Shown here: positions 33,756 to 46,009 of the stretch, one piece after another
Layout: every line of letters begins with the position of its first letter
Position numbering within the stretch: position 1 is the stretch's first letter
Assembly (NCBI GenBank): GCA_036924085.1
Contig: JAVGWX010000007.1
Span: forward strand, 77,065,948-77,129,947
DNA: 64,000 bases
Direction: 5' to 3'
DNA from: Ariolimax columbianus
Taxonomy: Eukaryota > Mollusca > Gastropoda > Stylommatophora > Arionidae
Program-made: the position numbers and the translations under genes
The notes under the pieces: generated by a model
What the model saw: the letters and a program-made list of their open reading frames with translations, nothing else
Told to the model about the DNA's origin: nothing
Databases searched by the model: none

Positions 33756-35350
33756 ATGCATTTTGATTTAGACAGGCTTAGTCTAATCAAAAATAGTCAG
33801 TATAGGTTAACTAGAGGGAGATCATGCTTAACAAATCTATTGGAATTCATGGATGAGGTTACTAAAATGATAGATAAGGGGGAACCAATGCATGTTATTT
33901 ATCTAAATTTTGCAAAGGCTTTTGATAGAGTACTTCATCAAAGATTATTTGAAAAGTTGAAATCACATTGAATAGGTGGAGAGGTTGCCGATTGAAAGTT
34001 GGTTAACGGGAATAAGACATAGAGTGGGCATAAATAAGGAGTACTCTGAGTGGTGTGAAGTAAAACGTAGAGTGCCACAGGTCTCGGTTTTGGGACCGAT
34101 ATTAATCTTGATATATATAACCGATTTGGACATTGATCCGTGATTGAAAAATTTGCAGACGACACAAAACTATGTAGGAGTGTCTCATCTATAGCAGAGG
34201 TGGATATATTGAGGTCGGATTTAGATTAAATTCGAGTCTTGTTTGTGAGATGGCAAATGCAGTTTAAAATAGATAAATATACATTCACCCGTATGGGTAG
34301 ATCATATATGGAACATAATTACAGAATGGGCGAGAACAATATTAGAATGATAGATAAGGAAAGGGATCTATGGGTTATAATAGATCATACAGGTAAAGTG
34401 AGTGAGCAAGTTCAGGCAGCAGTAGAAAAGGCAAATGCAATGTTAGGTACGATAACAAGAAATATTAAACATAGGAGTGAGGTGGTGATTGTCAAACTGT
34501 ATAAAGCATTAATTAGACCTATATTGGAGTACTATGTGCAGGTGTGGAGTCCTTATCGTAAAGGAGATGTAAACATGCCGGAAAGGATACAAAGAAGAGC
34601 GACAAAACTGAAAGTGGGATTCCAGAATTACAGTTACGATGAATTACTCAGAAAAACGGCATATAGTGTCTAGAAAAGCGAAGAGTTCGAGGTGACTTAA
34701 TATAGGTTTATAAGATAATCACAGGGAAGATAAAATTAGACTATAACAAGTTTTTCAAAATACAATCACCAACGAGAACGTGAGGGCATTTCTTCTTCTT
34801 CTTCTTCGTACGCTGTCAGACGTCAACTTGAATTTGTTCAAAGAAGGCAGCTGTCATCATGAGGCTGTCGACACTGCCATAGAGCTTGTCTAGTGTTGCC
34901 ACTGGTGATGGCCACATGTGCTTTCTCTGGTCCTCGTACGTCGGGCAATTTTGCAGCAGATGTTCAGCGGTCATTTTCCCTGTGCCACACGAGCATTCGT
35001 CAGTGCCACCTATCTTCAATTTATTGAATAGATGGTACCTGCGTCTGTTGTGGCCTGTGCAGAGTCTCAAGACCACGACCTGCTCTCTTCGAACATGAGG
35101 GCACAACAAATTAACTAACGAAAGGTCTCGATTTGATATTAGGAAATATTTTTTTTAGTCAGAGAGTAGTGAATACTTGAAATACATTGCGCCAGGAGAC
35201 AATGGAGGCAGAGACAGTTAATGCATTTAAAAATAGATTGGATGTGCATAGCTTTTAAAGCAGGGTACTGGAAATGTGACTGGTTGTCTACAGACTCTGA
35301 TGAGTCTTCTAAACTAGTATACAAACGTTAAGTTAAGTTAAGTTGTTAAG
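33756..35350 (+). mobile_element. CR1 LINE, RT to 3' end, split by LINE J
   Basis: The frame reads SQYRLTRGRSCLTNLLEFMD, VIYLNFAKAFDRVLHQRLFE (RT motif A), FADDTKLCRSVSSIAEV (motif C, about 34153), VRWQMQFKIDKY, ERDLWVIIDHTGKVSEQ, LYKALIRPILEYYVQVWSPY and ERIQRRATKL. After an insertion (34789-35091) the C-terminal NKLTNERSRFDIRKYFF resumes at about 35104, and the element ends in TTAAG repeats near 35350. These are classical CR1 motifs. Several stops (for example after KLKSH at about 33969) and lost bases inactivate it, and the N-terminus and endonuclease are absent. Confidence 0.88.
34789..35091 (-). mobile_element. LINE J, 5'-truncated copy inside CR1
   Basis: The minus-strand frame ends REQVVVLRLCTGHNRRRYHL, FNKLKIGGTDECSCGTGKM, TAEHLLQNCPTYEDQR and AAFFEQIQVDV, then a stop and a (GAA)n tail. 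It matches the C-terminus of the long copy ending at 56890. Flanks AACGTGAGGGCA (34777-34788) and AACATGAGGGCA (35092-35103) are a 12-bp target-site duplication with one mismatch. Confidence 0.92.
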
Positions 35351-36309
35351 TAAATTCTTAACTTAAAGAGAAACATAAATAAATATGGCAGTCATTGGCA
35401 TAGGTAGCATCGATAAAGTCAGGTAAACCCTGCCTAACATTTTATTGTCCAAGGCCAAAGTAGTTTTATAAAGAAATATTGAAGACATTAACTTAAAGAA
35501 CAAATTAAAAGCGGTAATGTTCACATGCTAGAAATGAAGTCCCCCAAAATATTTGAACAAAGTAGTAACATGAAATGATAAATCACTAAGACAATTAATC
35601 TTATATTTGAAACACCCAGAAAACATATTAAAAGAGGCAAGAAGTTCATTGAGATAACAAAATAATGTTAATGAATAAAAGTAATAAAACATCAGCAATT
35701 AAAGCGATAGTATACAGCTGATTGCATGATTTTGTATACATTTAAAGCAAGTGTTTTTAAAAATATTATTATCAGGGTCGTCTAAACTGCATCGTAGACC
35801 TTGTAGGCAAATTGTTGCACTGGAGGTTGCCACGCACCCATTCACGAGAATAAAAATGCAAGCAGCCAAGATTTCGATTTATTTATACTTCCAAACAAAA
35901 TTATTTTTGTAGACATACCTTTTAAAACTTTCCCTTTGAACTCTCTCGTGTTTCTGCTCTTCCTGTAATTTCCTTTTAACTATGGGCTATTTTCTTCTTT
36001 TTAGATTTGGCCAATTTTTTAATCTTTTTGTTTTCATTCTGCCATCTACTGGGCTCATACTCAAGTTGAATGGTGTTCTTGTTTGGTATATCTCGAAGGA
36101 TTATTTCTATCTCTTGTTTGTCTCTTTTTTCCAACTATTTTATGAGTTAATTCAAATTTGTAATCAACATACAGCAGTTGGGGATTAACTTCACTACGGG
36201 GCCTCTTGAATCTTGGGGCTCATGGGCAACTGTCCAGTTTGCCAATTCATTAAGACAACGCTGGTTGTTATTATAAATGATGACCAGTAATCCAGTAATA
36301 CGATAAGTA
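35351..36309. other. AT-rich unassigned sequence
   Basis: No gene or repeat was recognised in almost 1 kb. Confidence 0.5.
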
Positions 36310-38498
36310 AGTCGCGAAGAGACATGATCGTATATGTCAGCAGGATTGACACGTTAAGAACAAGAAGAATAGTTGCAACCATTTCACTGTTTGCAGTAGC
36401 GAATGTTCATTTTGATAGCATATGGTTACAATATGCTGCTCCCAAACCGACACTGACTACGAGGTACAACGTCCAGCTTCCCAAGCTCAACCCGACTGTC
36501 GCAGAAAAGTACGTTAATGTCGTCAGGGAACGCCTCACTGCTGTGGTCCCCCTTCCAGATGACCCAGAAACAGCTTGGTCCGCCATAAAAGATGTTATAC
36601 GCGAGGCGGCTAGCCTATCGCGGGGTGAAATCTGCCAAACCACCAGCCGTGGCTCTCTGACAGCACATACGATATACTACTCTTAAAGAAAGCAGCCAGG
36701 CTACACAACGACCCAGTCAAACGTCGCCGACAGCAAAGTCGATTCCGCGCAGCGGCTAGAGCCGACAAAGAGCGCTACACCAGTGGCATTGCTGACGCAG
36801 TTGTAGCGGGCCTCAGATCTCATGACCTCAAGTCTGTCTACCAGGCCATGAAGCTTCTTCGACCTGGAGGTAAGCAGCAAGCGCACAGCGGCATCGATTT
36901 GTCAACAGAGCCGATGGCTCACCTTGCACAATGCAGGAAGAGGTGGCAGCTAGGTGAAACCAGAATTATACAAATGCTCTGAATCAACCACCAGCCACGG
37001 CCTTCCCTGCCCTGGACGAAGAATCCGCTGCCGCTTGCACTTATACGCAGACCAGCTCTGACCCCCCAACTCTAGTGGAAGTCCAGGAAGCCATGCGCAA
37101 ACTAAAAGACGGTCGTGCTGCAGGACCCGACCTTATCCCGCCGGAACTGCTGAAATATGCGTTGCACCCCATCAGTTCTGCTTTTCATCATCTCTTCCTT
37201 CAGGTCTGGAGGACCGGTCGTGTCCCAGTCGAATGGCGCGATGGAATAATTGTCGCCCTATCCAAAGGGAAGCCGCAAGGATTGCAACAACTATAGGCCA
37301 ATAACACTACTTTCAGTACCAGGAAAGGTATTCGCACACGTGCTGTTAACTCAGCTAAAACCACTGCTGGTCTCCAAACGACGCCCACAACAATCAGGAT
37401 TTACACCAGGTCGATCAACGGTGGAAGCCATCCTCGCGCTTCGCCTCCTGGCAGAGCTACACCGTGCATTCCCCTCCCCCTCTGCGCTGCCTACGTGGAC
37501 TTGAAGGCCGCATCTGACTCGGTGGACAGATCCGCTCTGTCGAAAGCAATGCAGGGCATTGGCACTCCTATCCCGCTACTAAATTTGATAAAGGAGTTGC
37601 ACACAGACACCGGCGCCAGAATACGCCTCGGAGGCACACTCTCAGAAAGGTTCTCTACACCCACAGGTGTCAGACAGGGTTGCACTCTTGCTCCAGATCT
37701 CTTCTGCCGAGCCATCGACTGGCTCCTGCGCCGCGCCAGCACCCACCTACATGGAATTACTTTAGATCAAACACTCTTCACAGACCTTGTTTACGCTGAT
37801 GATATAGTCCTGCTCGGTTCAGACAGTACAGCACTGCAGCAGTCCCTTGAGAACCTGGACAGCATTACGCGAAATATGGACCTGTCAATATCATGGGCAA
37901 AGACCAAAATCCAGAATCTTGGCTCTGACAAATGGCCTCAGGACATAGAAGTCAATGGTCACACTGCAGAGAGTGCCAATGATCTCTCCTACCTCGGCAG
38001 CACGATTTCACCCGACTGCCGCAGTAACTCCGACTTACACAAGCGGATTGGTCTAGCGGCATTGACGATGAACGATCTCTGAAAAAAGCGACACCTCAGA
38101 CTTGAGGCCTTCCATATGCGAAATCAGCGACGCATCCTTGGCGTTCGTTGGTACGATTTCGTCCGGAATGGGGATGTTTCCGCAAAAACACATCTTTCCC
38201 CTGTCTCGGTTATTCTGGAACGTCGCCGCATTTCTCTGTTTGGTCATGTTGTCCGACTGGACAAAGAGATCCCAGCTCACCAGATTCATCAAAAGACAGT
38301 CAACAGTACAAACGGTCTCCACCCTGCTGACTGGAAGCGCCGGAGATGTCGTCCCCGAAACACGTGGCTCCAACAGGTAACAGCCTCCCCATCTGCCTTA
38401 GAGGAGGCCTGGCAGCACGCAGTTACAACTGGACACGGTGGTGTTTATCCGACGAAACGGGCCTCAGGCGCATAAGCGAACATTATTATTATTATTAT
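36310..38498 (+). mobile_element. RTE-like LINE, endonuclease end to 3' tail
   Basis: It starts in the C-terminal endonuclease (ISLFAVANVHFDSI) and passes a linker, LLKKAARLHNDPVKRRRQQS. In the RT, VEVQEAMRKLKDGRAAGPDL precedes motif A DLKAASDSVDR (37498; a Ser replaces the usual Phe), then motif B PTGVRQGCTLAPDLFC, motif C YADDIVLL (about 37793) and YLGSTISPD. The post-RT part has RNQRRILGVRWYDFVRN, SLFGHVVRLDK and the end GGVYPTKRASGA (stop 38473-38475). Frameshifts near 36680, 37000, 37295 and 38080 break it. It is followed by (ATT)n at 38480-38498, a likely 3' tail. Confidence 0.88.
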
Positions 38499-38899
38499 GG
38501 TTGCAATAATAGAAGTAGTAGCACGCCTAATCATTCATGTTGGCGAGAGCTTAAAGCAAATATCAAAGAGACTTGCAAGGCATGAATTAAAACTAACACA
38601 AATGGCCCCAGGCAGGAAGAGCTATGCACGTGGAGCGAAAAAAAGGTTTTAAATTATTGATTTGATGATGGTAACAGTATATTTATGTAGCAAAGTACAG
38701 GACAGCAGGCCTCGTCAAACGAAAACAGTATTTTGTAATGATTTATTAGTTTTTATTGTAAATCTTGTCGCTGATCCTGCGAACCCATCTAAGACTACAC
38801 TAAATGCTTTAGTTTTACTAAATGTTAGTGTATTGTTCATTCCATTTAACATCAGAAATTACATCAATTTTATAGCAGAAATATTTTTTCTTTATGCTA
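38499..38899. other. unassigned sequence
   Basis: No motif was recognised. Confidence 0.4.
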
Positions 38900-39115
38900 G
38901 CAAACAACAAAGACATGTCAGCGGGTTTGGTGTCGGCCTTCTGACAACGAGGACATGAGTTTAAAACCACACTAGGGCATCTGTTTATATTATATCGGAA
39001 GAACATAGTTTTTTAAATATCTTGTGCAGTGCATGACTACTTCAATGGCATGAAGCAGCCTTTATTCCTCATCCATTTAAATTCTCCAGGTTTACCTCAG
39101 CAATTCAAATAATCA
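38900..39115 (+). mobile_element. SINE3 copy (tRNA-like head, shared body)
   Basis: The head TTTGGTGTCGGCCTTCTGAC...GAGTTTAAAACC resembles the anticodon-to-box B part of a tRNA. The body GTGCAGTGCATGACTAC, AGCCTTTATTCCTC and TTTACCTCAGCAAT is shared with 45785-45997 and 48706-48940. Confidence 0.6.
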
Positions 39116-39587
39116 CTAGTGACAGTTGATTATTTTATGCCGGCATAAACAGGAAGAAATGTTTCATTAAACCTAAACAAGATGTGTCCTCAAAATAAAC
39201 ACACACACACACAAAACGTATGTGGTACATATATACTCCTGACCAAGATCATAATTTATCCGTTTTATGGCTGGTCATATTGCTTAATTGTGTGTTCTAG
39301 ATCCGTACGCAGACTAGACGTAAGAAATGTGTTCCACCTTACATACTTCGTCTCTCGTGGCCAAACCGTCGCTACTATTGACTGACAGACGAGGAAATGT
39401 GTAATGTGACGGACATTGTGTCTGCGGACAAGCGAAGGGAAGAGAATGAGCAGAAGAATGAGGAAATAATTCAGTCTGCTACATTGTTCGTATTTTAACG
39501 GGATAACCAAGGAGAAGAGACACGTGATGTCATGTTGGTAAAGAAGGCTACACTACTACCCTGCGCCGTTTACTTAGACCAATCAGG
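39116..39587. other. unassigned sequence
   Basis: Apart from a short (CA)n at about 39200 nothing was recognised. Confidence 0.4.
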
Positions 39588-40040
39588 TATTCTTACTGAA
39601 ATTATAGGATGGTTAAAGTAGGTGGTAGAATGATAATATATTCTTTCTAAGATTATAGAGCAGTTAAAGTGGGTGGATTCATAATGTATTCTTACTAAGA
39701 TTATTGAGCAGTTAAAGTGGGTGGAGGTTCGATAATGTATTCTTACTAAGATTATTGAGCAGTTAAAGTGGGTGGAGGTTCGATAATGTATTCTTACTAA
39801 GATTATAGAGCAGTTAAAGTGGGTGGATGTTTGATAATGTATTCTTACTAAGATTATAGAGCAGTTAAAGTGGGTGGATGTTTGATAATGTATTCTTACT
39901 AAGATTATAGAGCAGTTAAAGCAAGTGGTGGCCAGATAAGGTATTGTCATTGGGACTTAAAGAACAGTTAAAGTGGGTGGAGGCCTGAAAAGGTATTCTT
40001 ACTGGGATTGTAGGATGGTTAAAGGGGGTGGAGGCCTGAT
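39588..40040. repeat. about 51-bp tandem repeat, 9 units
   Basis: Units contain ATTCTTACTAAGATTATAGA and GCAGTTAAAGTGGGTGGA. The edge units are diverged. Confidence 0.92.
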
Positions 40041-40089
40041 GCTTTTATCTAGACTATTTGTTTTCACAAGAAACAGAGTTTTTGGCACG

Positions 40090-40410
40090 CGCATCCAACT
40101 GTTCTGTTAAGAATCGACATCATTGCACTCTGGGCAGACTCATCAGGGATTGGTCCATTTAAGTAGATGGCAAGAAGTGTAGAAACTGATGAATTAGTTT
40201 GCTGACTGTACATTCTCTTGCTCCATCCTATCACATGCCCCTATCTGTGTATAATATCAAATCTTTGCCATCTGTATGTTGCTGGCTCATCGATATCAGT
40301 GTCTTCATACACCTTGAGGTTGTTGTTCATATTAAAAATGCGGTATATATCAATTGCTAATGTCCCCACATCGTATGCTTGAGAGGCAAGCAGAGCAGAT
40401 ACATGATAAC
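40090..40410 (-). mobile_element. LINE K, 3' end fragment
   Basis: The minus strand reads ALLASQAYDVGTLAIDIYRI, YEDTDIDEPATYRWQRFDII and QSAMMSILNRT, aligned with the LINE K C-terminus (ADILASWAPIMGTLVMD, QDTAIDEAAIHRLQSFDI). It is degenerate. Confidence 0.7.
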
Positions 40411-40856
40411 GTAACATGCTGACATGAGAAGACAAGAAGCAACAGACATTGGGATTGTTTATGACAAATAATAAGGGCTCCTTGATATCTCCTTCTGAGT
40501 ACTATTCGTTCTGTTATATTTCTGAACCCCATCTATTGTACAATTTTAAAAGTTTTCTTTCAACGTTAGAAGACTACGTCCCATTCGACAGACTTTTTGG
40601 CATATGTGAATAGTGTGGTGTGTAAATTTAAAGTTGGGAATCCTTCTAGCTGAGTGGATTACATTGTACATTATTATCTTCCATTTACAACACGCGGTCA
40701 AGGTGGGAGTGGTCCAACTCTCGTCTCTGTCACACACAGAATCCTCCCTTGAACTAATATGACCTCTTACTATGTGTAAACTCGATCTCTTTGTTAGTTA
40801 CGATAACACAAACAAGGACACTTGTGGAGGAGAAAAGTTTTGTACGAGACACCAAA
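40411..40856. other. unassigned sequence
   Basis: No motif was recognised. Confidence 0.4.
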
Positions 40857-41870
40857 CGTGTGATACAAAATACCAATAAGTGTGTGATACAACATACCAA
40901 TAAGTGCGTGATACAACATACCAATAAGTGTGTGATACAACATACCAATAAGTGTGTGATACAACATACCAATAAGTGTGTGATACAACATACCAATAAG
41001 TGTGTGATACAACATACCAATAAGTGTGTGATACAACATACCAATAAGTGTGTGATACAACATACCAATAAGTGTGTGATACAACATACCAATAAGTGTG
41101 TGATACAAGATACCAGCGAGCGTGTGATACCATCATAGCAGCGGCTATGTGATACAACATTAGATACGTGTGTGATACAATATACAATAAGTATGTGATT
41201 CAACATACAATAAGTGTGTGATATAACATACAATAAGTGTGTGATACAACATACATTAAGTATGTGATTCAACATACCAGCGAGCGTGTGATACAACATA
41301 TAAGCGAGTGTTTTATACCATCATACAAGCAAGCGTGTGATACAATATACCAGCGAGAGTGTGATACAACATACAATCGAGCGCTTGATATAACATACAA
41401 TAAGTGTGTGATACCATCATACTAGCGAGCGTGTGACACACCATACAATAAGTGTGTGATACCAACATACCAGCGAGTGTATGATACCATCATGCCAGCA
41501 AACGTGTTATACCATCATTCCAGTGAGTGTGACACAACGTGCCAGAAAATATGTGATACAAAATGCCAATAAGTGTGTAATATCAAATAATAGTGCGTGA
41601 ACGCAATACTAACATACCAAACGAGTGTGCGATAACAACAAACCAGCCATTGTAATACCAACGTACCAGTGAGTCTGTGATACAACATACCAAGTGGATG
41701 ATACAAACGGGGGCATGATTCCAAACTATCAGAGAATGGAACACTAACGCACCAGTGAGTGTAATACCATCATACGAGCGAGTATGATACTAACATACCC
41801 ACACGTGTGAATACCAACATACCATCGAGTGTGACGCGAAAATACTGACTGAGATACCAGTATATCAATA
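40857..41870. repeat. 24-bp tandem repeat
   Basis: The unit GTGTGATACAACATACCAAT+AAGT is almost perfect at 40857-41110, then increasingly diverged (ACCAGCGAGCGTG variants) to about 41870. The 24-bp period keeps frames open on both strands. Confidence 0.95.
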
Positions 41871-41959
41871 ACCTGTGTGCATGAATGCATTACACTTCAT
41901 GGATATATTGGTGTAACTATTTTTATTTCGCCGTTTCCACGTATGTTGTTTTTATTTGT

Positions 41960-42170
41960 CCAGTCCTTGAGTAATATATTTGAAAATATTTTTTAGTCCG
42001 GGAGTGGTAAATGCTTGGAATACACTGCCACAGGAGGTAGTGAAGGCAGGGACAATTAGTGCATTTAAAAATAAATTGAATGCGCATAGTTTTTAGAGCA
42101 AGGTGATGTAAATGAAACTGATTGTATACAAACTCTGCAGTCTTCTAAACCATATAAAGACGTTAAGTTA
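41960..42170 (+). mobile_element. CR1 3' end fragment
   Basis: It encodes SPGVVNAWNTLPQEVVKAGT and SAFKNKLNAHSF, the CR1 C-terminus, and ends AAGACGTTAAGTTAAG, as does the copy ending at 35350. It lies about 130 bases upstream of the MVP 3' splice site. Confidence 0.8.
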
Positions 42171-42274
42171 AGACACATTTAGGTAGAAGCATTCGGTATT
42201 TCTAGCATTGTTGTTTTCTTCCTGAAAGAATTCCACATTTCACGCCATGTTCTAAATGACGCTAATTCCGTTTT

Positions 42275-42298
42275 CATAATTTCTTTTTATCTTATAGC
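42275..42298 (+). promoter_or_regulatory. predicted 3' splice site upstream of MVP
   Basis: TTTCTTTTTATCTTATAG ends at 42297, a strong pyrimidine tract plus AG. The exon then runs without a further splice signal being needed into the MVP start at 42456. It implies a 5' UTR intron whose upstream exon was not located. Confidence 0.55.
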
Positions 42299-42455
42299 CA
42301 GCCAGTATTAACGACGCCCCACACTGCTCTGTACCTACGGCGCTGACTTGGAACCTTACGATACACAAGGAGGAAAAACTTATTTGAAATACACACTGCA
42401 GAAACAAAGGGGAAGGGACAGTTACAAAGGCAATCCGCAATACGACAGCAACATT

Positions 42456-45089
42456 ATGTCTAGAAGCAAATTATCACAACGGTACGATGAGATACAAGGC
42501 GATAACAGCTATATTATTAGGCAAGACGACTCCATTTATCGGATTCCACCCAATCACTACATCCATGTCCTAGATCAGAACACCAATGTGACACGAGTAG
42601 AGGAGGGGCCACAGACTTTTGTCCGTCAAGACAACCAAAGGGTGGTCTTTGGACCAAATAAGATGGTAATTGTACCGCCGAGGCATTACTGCCTCATCGA
42701 GAATCCAGTTTGCTGCGACAAGGACGGTCAGCCAATTCTTGACAGACTGGGTCAAGTCAAGCTGAAGCATGGGGAGTTAGAGGTCCGCCTGACCCAGGAG
42801 CCGTTTCTCCTGTACCCAGGTGAGGTTCTCAAGAAACAGGTGCATCCCCTCAAAGTTGTCCCGGCTAATTCAGCCTTGAGGATCAGGGCAGTACTCGACT
42901 TTCAGGATGAGAGCGGTGTTCAGAGGATTGCAGGAGATGAGTGGTTGTTTGAGGGTCCAGGTACCTACATTCCGAGGAAGGAAACAATCGTTTACGAAAC
43001 CATTCTAGCCACTGTTATCGGAACAAACCAGGCAATTAGATTACGTGCCAGAAAGGAGTGTTCCGACAGGGATGGGATTGCTAGAGTAACAGGCGAAGAG
43101 TGGCTGGTGAAAAAAGTAGGAGCGTATCTTCCTGGAGCTCATGAAGATGTTGTGCATATTGTAAACGCTTATATACTAACGGAGAAAAATGCTTTACACG
43201 TGAAATCTCTGCGAACATTTAAAGATGAATTTGAAGTAGAGCGTAAGAATGGAGAAGAATGGCTTATCAAAATGTCCAATACTGAGGCTCACATCCCTGG
43301 AGTGTATGAGGAGGTAGTTAGCGTCATCAACATAACCACTCTGACCAATCGGCAATACTGTGTCGTCCTGGATCCTGTTGGTGAAGATGGAAAACCCCAG
43401 TTCGGTCAGAAGAAGTTGTTAAAGGGAGAAAAGTCATTCTTTTTGCTGCCGGGGGAGAAGCTAGAAAAAGGTATACAAAACATGTACATTCTTAGTGAGG
43501 ACGAGGGGCTTGTGCTGAAGGCTTTAGAACAATTCTGGGATGGAGATGTTCTACATCAACCTGGAGACCGATGGATGATCAGGGGACCACTAGAGTATGT
43601 GCCGCCTGTAGAGGTTGAAGTGAGCATGAATCGGCGGGCCATACCATTAGATGAAAACGAAGGGATTTATGTACGGGACATCAAAACGGGCAAGGTCAGG
43701 GCTATCAAAGGTGCTACCTACATGATCAAAGAGGACGAGGAGTTGTGGGAGAAGGAGCTCTCGGAAACCGTGGAAGCTTTAATTACCAGTGAGAAAGATC
43801 CTTTGTGTGAGAGGAATATACACATAGTCGACAGCACTAAATCAAAAACTCGAGACAAGACTAGAATTGTGACTTTCAAGGTCCCCCACAATGCAGCCGT
43901 ACAAATCTACGACTACAAGGAGAAGGTAGTCAGGGTTATTTTCGGGCCAGAACTTGTCATGCTTGGTCCAGATGAGCAGTTTACGCTGCTTAGTCTGTCT
44001 GGTGGGAAACCCAAGAAGGCTAACGTGATTAAAACGTTATGTCTTTTACTAGGACCGGATTTTGCTACAGATATTATTACTGTGGAAACCTCAGACCATG
44101 CGAGACTGTCACTGCAATTGGCTTACAACTGGCATTTTGATGTATCAAACAGAAGTTCCGAGGAATCTGCAAAACTTTTCTGTGTTCCAGATTTTGTGGG
44201 AGACTCTTGCAAAGCGATTGCTTCTCGCATCAGAGGAGCAGTGGCACAGGTGCCGTTTGACGACTTTCACAAGAACTCAGCCAAAATAATTCGATCTTCC
44301 GTGTTTGGCTTTCATGATGGCAAAGTTGGAACAAACCTAAAATTTCCTCAAAATAATCTGATGGTAACTAATGTGGATATACACTCTGTGGAACCAGTTG
44401 ACCAACGAACAAGAGATTCGCTGATTAAGTCTGTCCAGCTGGCAATAGAAATCACAACCAAATCTCAAGAAGCAGCAGCCAGGCATGAGGCTGAACGCTT
44501 AGAACAGGAAGCAAAAGGGCGACTGGAGCGACAGAAGATCAAGGACGAGGCCGAGGCAGAGAAAGCGCGTAAGGAACTGTTAGAACTTCAGGCTAACAGT
44601 GCCGCAGTGGAAAGCACTGGTCAAGCGAAAGCAGAAGCTCTGAGTCGGGCTGAGGCAGCTAAGATTGAAGGCGAGACTGATGTTCAGCAGGCTACATTGA
44701 AAGCTCAGGCAAATGTCATCAAATCAGAGTCCGAGCTAGAGCTTCTGAAGCAAGCTAGAAACGCCGATTTGGCCTACGTTTCGGAACAAAACAAGCTTGA
44801 AATTGAGAAGATGACACAGGTAAGCAATATCGAGGTGAACAAATTCCGCTTAATGGTTGAATCCATCGGCAGCAACACTCTTCTGGCCATGTCCACAGCA
44901 GGTCCTGATTTGCAAGTTCGGATGCTACAGTCTCTGGGTCTCAAGTCCACGCTTATCACTGATGGCTCTACTCCCATCAACCTATTCAACACAGCTGCTG
45001 GTCTCATAGGAGACATAATCCCAGCCAAAAGAAGGAGAGTAGAACGTGAGAGACCTGATACAGACGAAGAACCAGACGCTGCAGTTTGA
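42456..45089 (+). CDS. MVP: major vault protein
   Basis: This 877-residue protein is close in length to vertebrate MVP (about 860-890). MVP builds the shell of the cytoplasmic vault ribonucleoprotein particle, with 39 copies per half. The N-terminus contains the vault repeats, from [20 protein letters not shown] (about residue 28) to about 470, with blocks such as GEEWLV and [13 protein letters not shown]. The shoulder domain begins at [13 protein letters not shown] (about 477), the long cap helix at [20 protein letters not shown] (about 660), and the cap ring ends with [20 protein letters not shown] (about 825). A basic KRRR near 855 precedes an acidic tail. The start is ATG 42456-42458 (A at -3); the frame is open 36 codons upstream but has no ATG. 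The whole coding region is one exon with no stops. It is surrounded by repeats, with CR1 upstream and SINE fragments downstream. Confidence 0.97.
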   Translation: MSRSKLSQRYDEIQGDNSYIIRQDDSIYRIPPNHYIHVLDQNTNVTRVEEGPQTFVRQDNQRVVFGPNKMVIVPPRHYCLIENPVCCDKDGQPILDRLGQVKLKHGELEVRLTQEPFLLYPGEVLKKQVHPLKVVPANSALRIRAVLDFQDESGVQRIAGDEWLFEGPGTYIPRKETIVYETILATVIGTNQAIRLRARKECSDRDGIARVTGEEWLVKKVGAYLPGAHEDVVHIVNAYILTEKNALHVKSLRTFKDEFEVERKNGEEWLIKMSNTEAHIPGVYEEVVSVINITTLTNRQYCVVLDPVGEDGKPQFGQKKLLKGEKSFFLLPGEKLEKGIQNMYILSEDEGLVLKALEQFWDGDVLHQPGDRWMIRGPLEYVPPVEVEVSMNRRAIPLDENEGIYVRDIKTGKVRAIKGATYMIKEDEELWEKELSETVEALITSEKDPLCERNIHIVDSTKSKTRDKTRIVTFKVPHNAAVQIYDYKEKVVRVIFGPELVMLGPDEQFTLLSLSGGKPKKANVIKTLCLLLGPDFATDIITVETSDHARLSLQLAYNWHFDVSNRSSEESAKLFCVPDFVGDSCKAIASRIRGAVAQVPFDDFHKNSAKIIRSSVFGFHDGKVGTNLKFPQNNLMVTNVDIHSVEPVDQRTRDSLIKSVQLAIEITTKSQEAAARHEAERLEQEAKGRLERQKIKDEAEAEKARKELLELQANSAAVESTGQAKAEALSRAEAAKIEGETDVQQATLKAQANVIKSESELELLKQARNADLAYVSEQNKLEIEKMTQVSNIEVNKFRLMVESIGSNTLLAMSTAGPDLQVRMLQSLGLKSTLITDGSTPINLFNTAAGLIGDIIPAKRRRVERERPDTDEEPDAAV

Positions 45090-45393
45090 TTCATCTCATT
45101 AGCTTAGATAAGACATTTGACCATAAGTGGGAGTGAATATCTAATTGTATACGTATATACGTAACTCAGGTGTTACTTGAATGTACTTTAGCATGATATC
45201 GACTTATTGTGAATGTAACTTATTATATTTACTGTTATTTTGTGTATGTGTTTTCTTAGTTTTCAAAATACTTATATTGCATTACACATGCAAAGAGGTT
45301 AATCACGCAACTCACAACATAAACTCATTGCCTTCGGATTCTTGAAACAGCACTGCCGTACTCATTAAGAAAGTAAAACCATTTACAAATTAA
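45090..45393. other. MVP 3' flank
   Basis: This should hold the MVP 3' UTR. No AATAAA was seen in it; the nearest AATAAA is far downstream, at about 45880 inside a SINE3 copy. Confidence 0.4.
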
Positions 45394-45490
45394 ATGTTGA
45401 AGTCGGATGCACTGGGTCATTAGGCGCAAAACTACAGTACAGCGCACACAGCCTTAGGGGAAAATGCAAACGGCAAAACTAGAAAATACT
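45394..45490 (+). mobile_element. SINE1 3' fragment
   Basis: It contains GTTGAAGTCGGATGCACTGG, GCGCAAAACTACAGTACAGC and GCACACAGCCTTAGGGG, the core and 3' end of SINE1. The tRNA head is missing. Confidence 0.75.
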
Positions 45491-45784
45491 GTCTTCGCAA
45501 TCGTTATCGCAGACTTTGACTTTAATTAAATTTGGTGATTCAGTTGTTAGCCACAAGTGAAGCATAGCGCCAACACTACATCTGGTCCCCTTTACACAGA
45601 ATCGTTGTATTTGCAAAGGTGTTTCATATCAACATTTTTGTACATGACGAGGTTGCAGCAAGCCCCGTGCATATTCACTCTGTAGAAGTATTTTACAACA
45701 TGCTTATAAGGTTACAGCGGGCTTATTCTTGAAAACCCGAATACCATTCATGTAAACATGAATCTATACTTATTTGCAAAGGTA

Positions 45785-45997
45785 GGGATAGGCCTAGTGG
45801 TTTGAACATTGGTCTAAGATTCATAAGACATATGTACAAATCATCGGTACAGCATATATTTATTTCAATCGTTGGTCAAATAAAAACCTAACCTGAGCAG
45901 TACGTGGAGAATGCCGTAGCAAGCGGCCTTTATACCCCAGCCCTATGAATCCTCAAGATGTACCTCAGCAATGAGAATAAACACTTTACTCGAAGTT
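45785..45997 (+). mobile_element. SINE3 copy
   Basis: The head GGCCTAGTGGTTTGAACATT and GTACAAATCATCGG resembles tRNA boxes A and B. The body GGCCTTTATACCCCAG, AATCCTC.AGATGTACCTCA and GCAATGAGAATAAACAC is shared with the other two copies. A full-length SINE2 begins right after it. Confidence 0.7.
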
Positions 45998-46009
45998 GTA
46001 GTGCTGTTT

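Noticed and set aside
40754..41299. Frames of 100-180 codons on both strands
   Set aside because: They are products of the 24-bp tandem repeat.
42348..42455. MVP start 36 codons further upstream
   Set aside because: The frame is open but the first codon there is TTG, not ATG. The first ATG is at 42456 and leaves a normal-length MVP.
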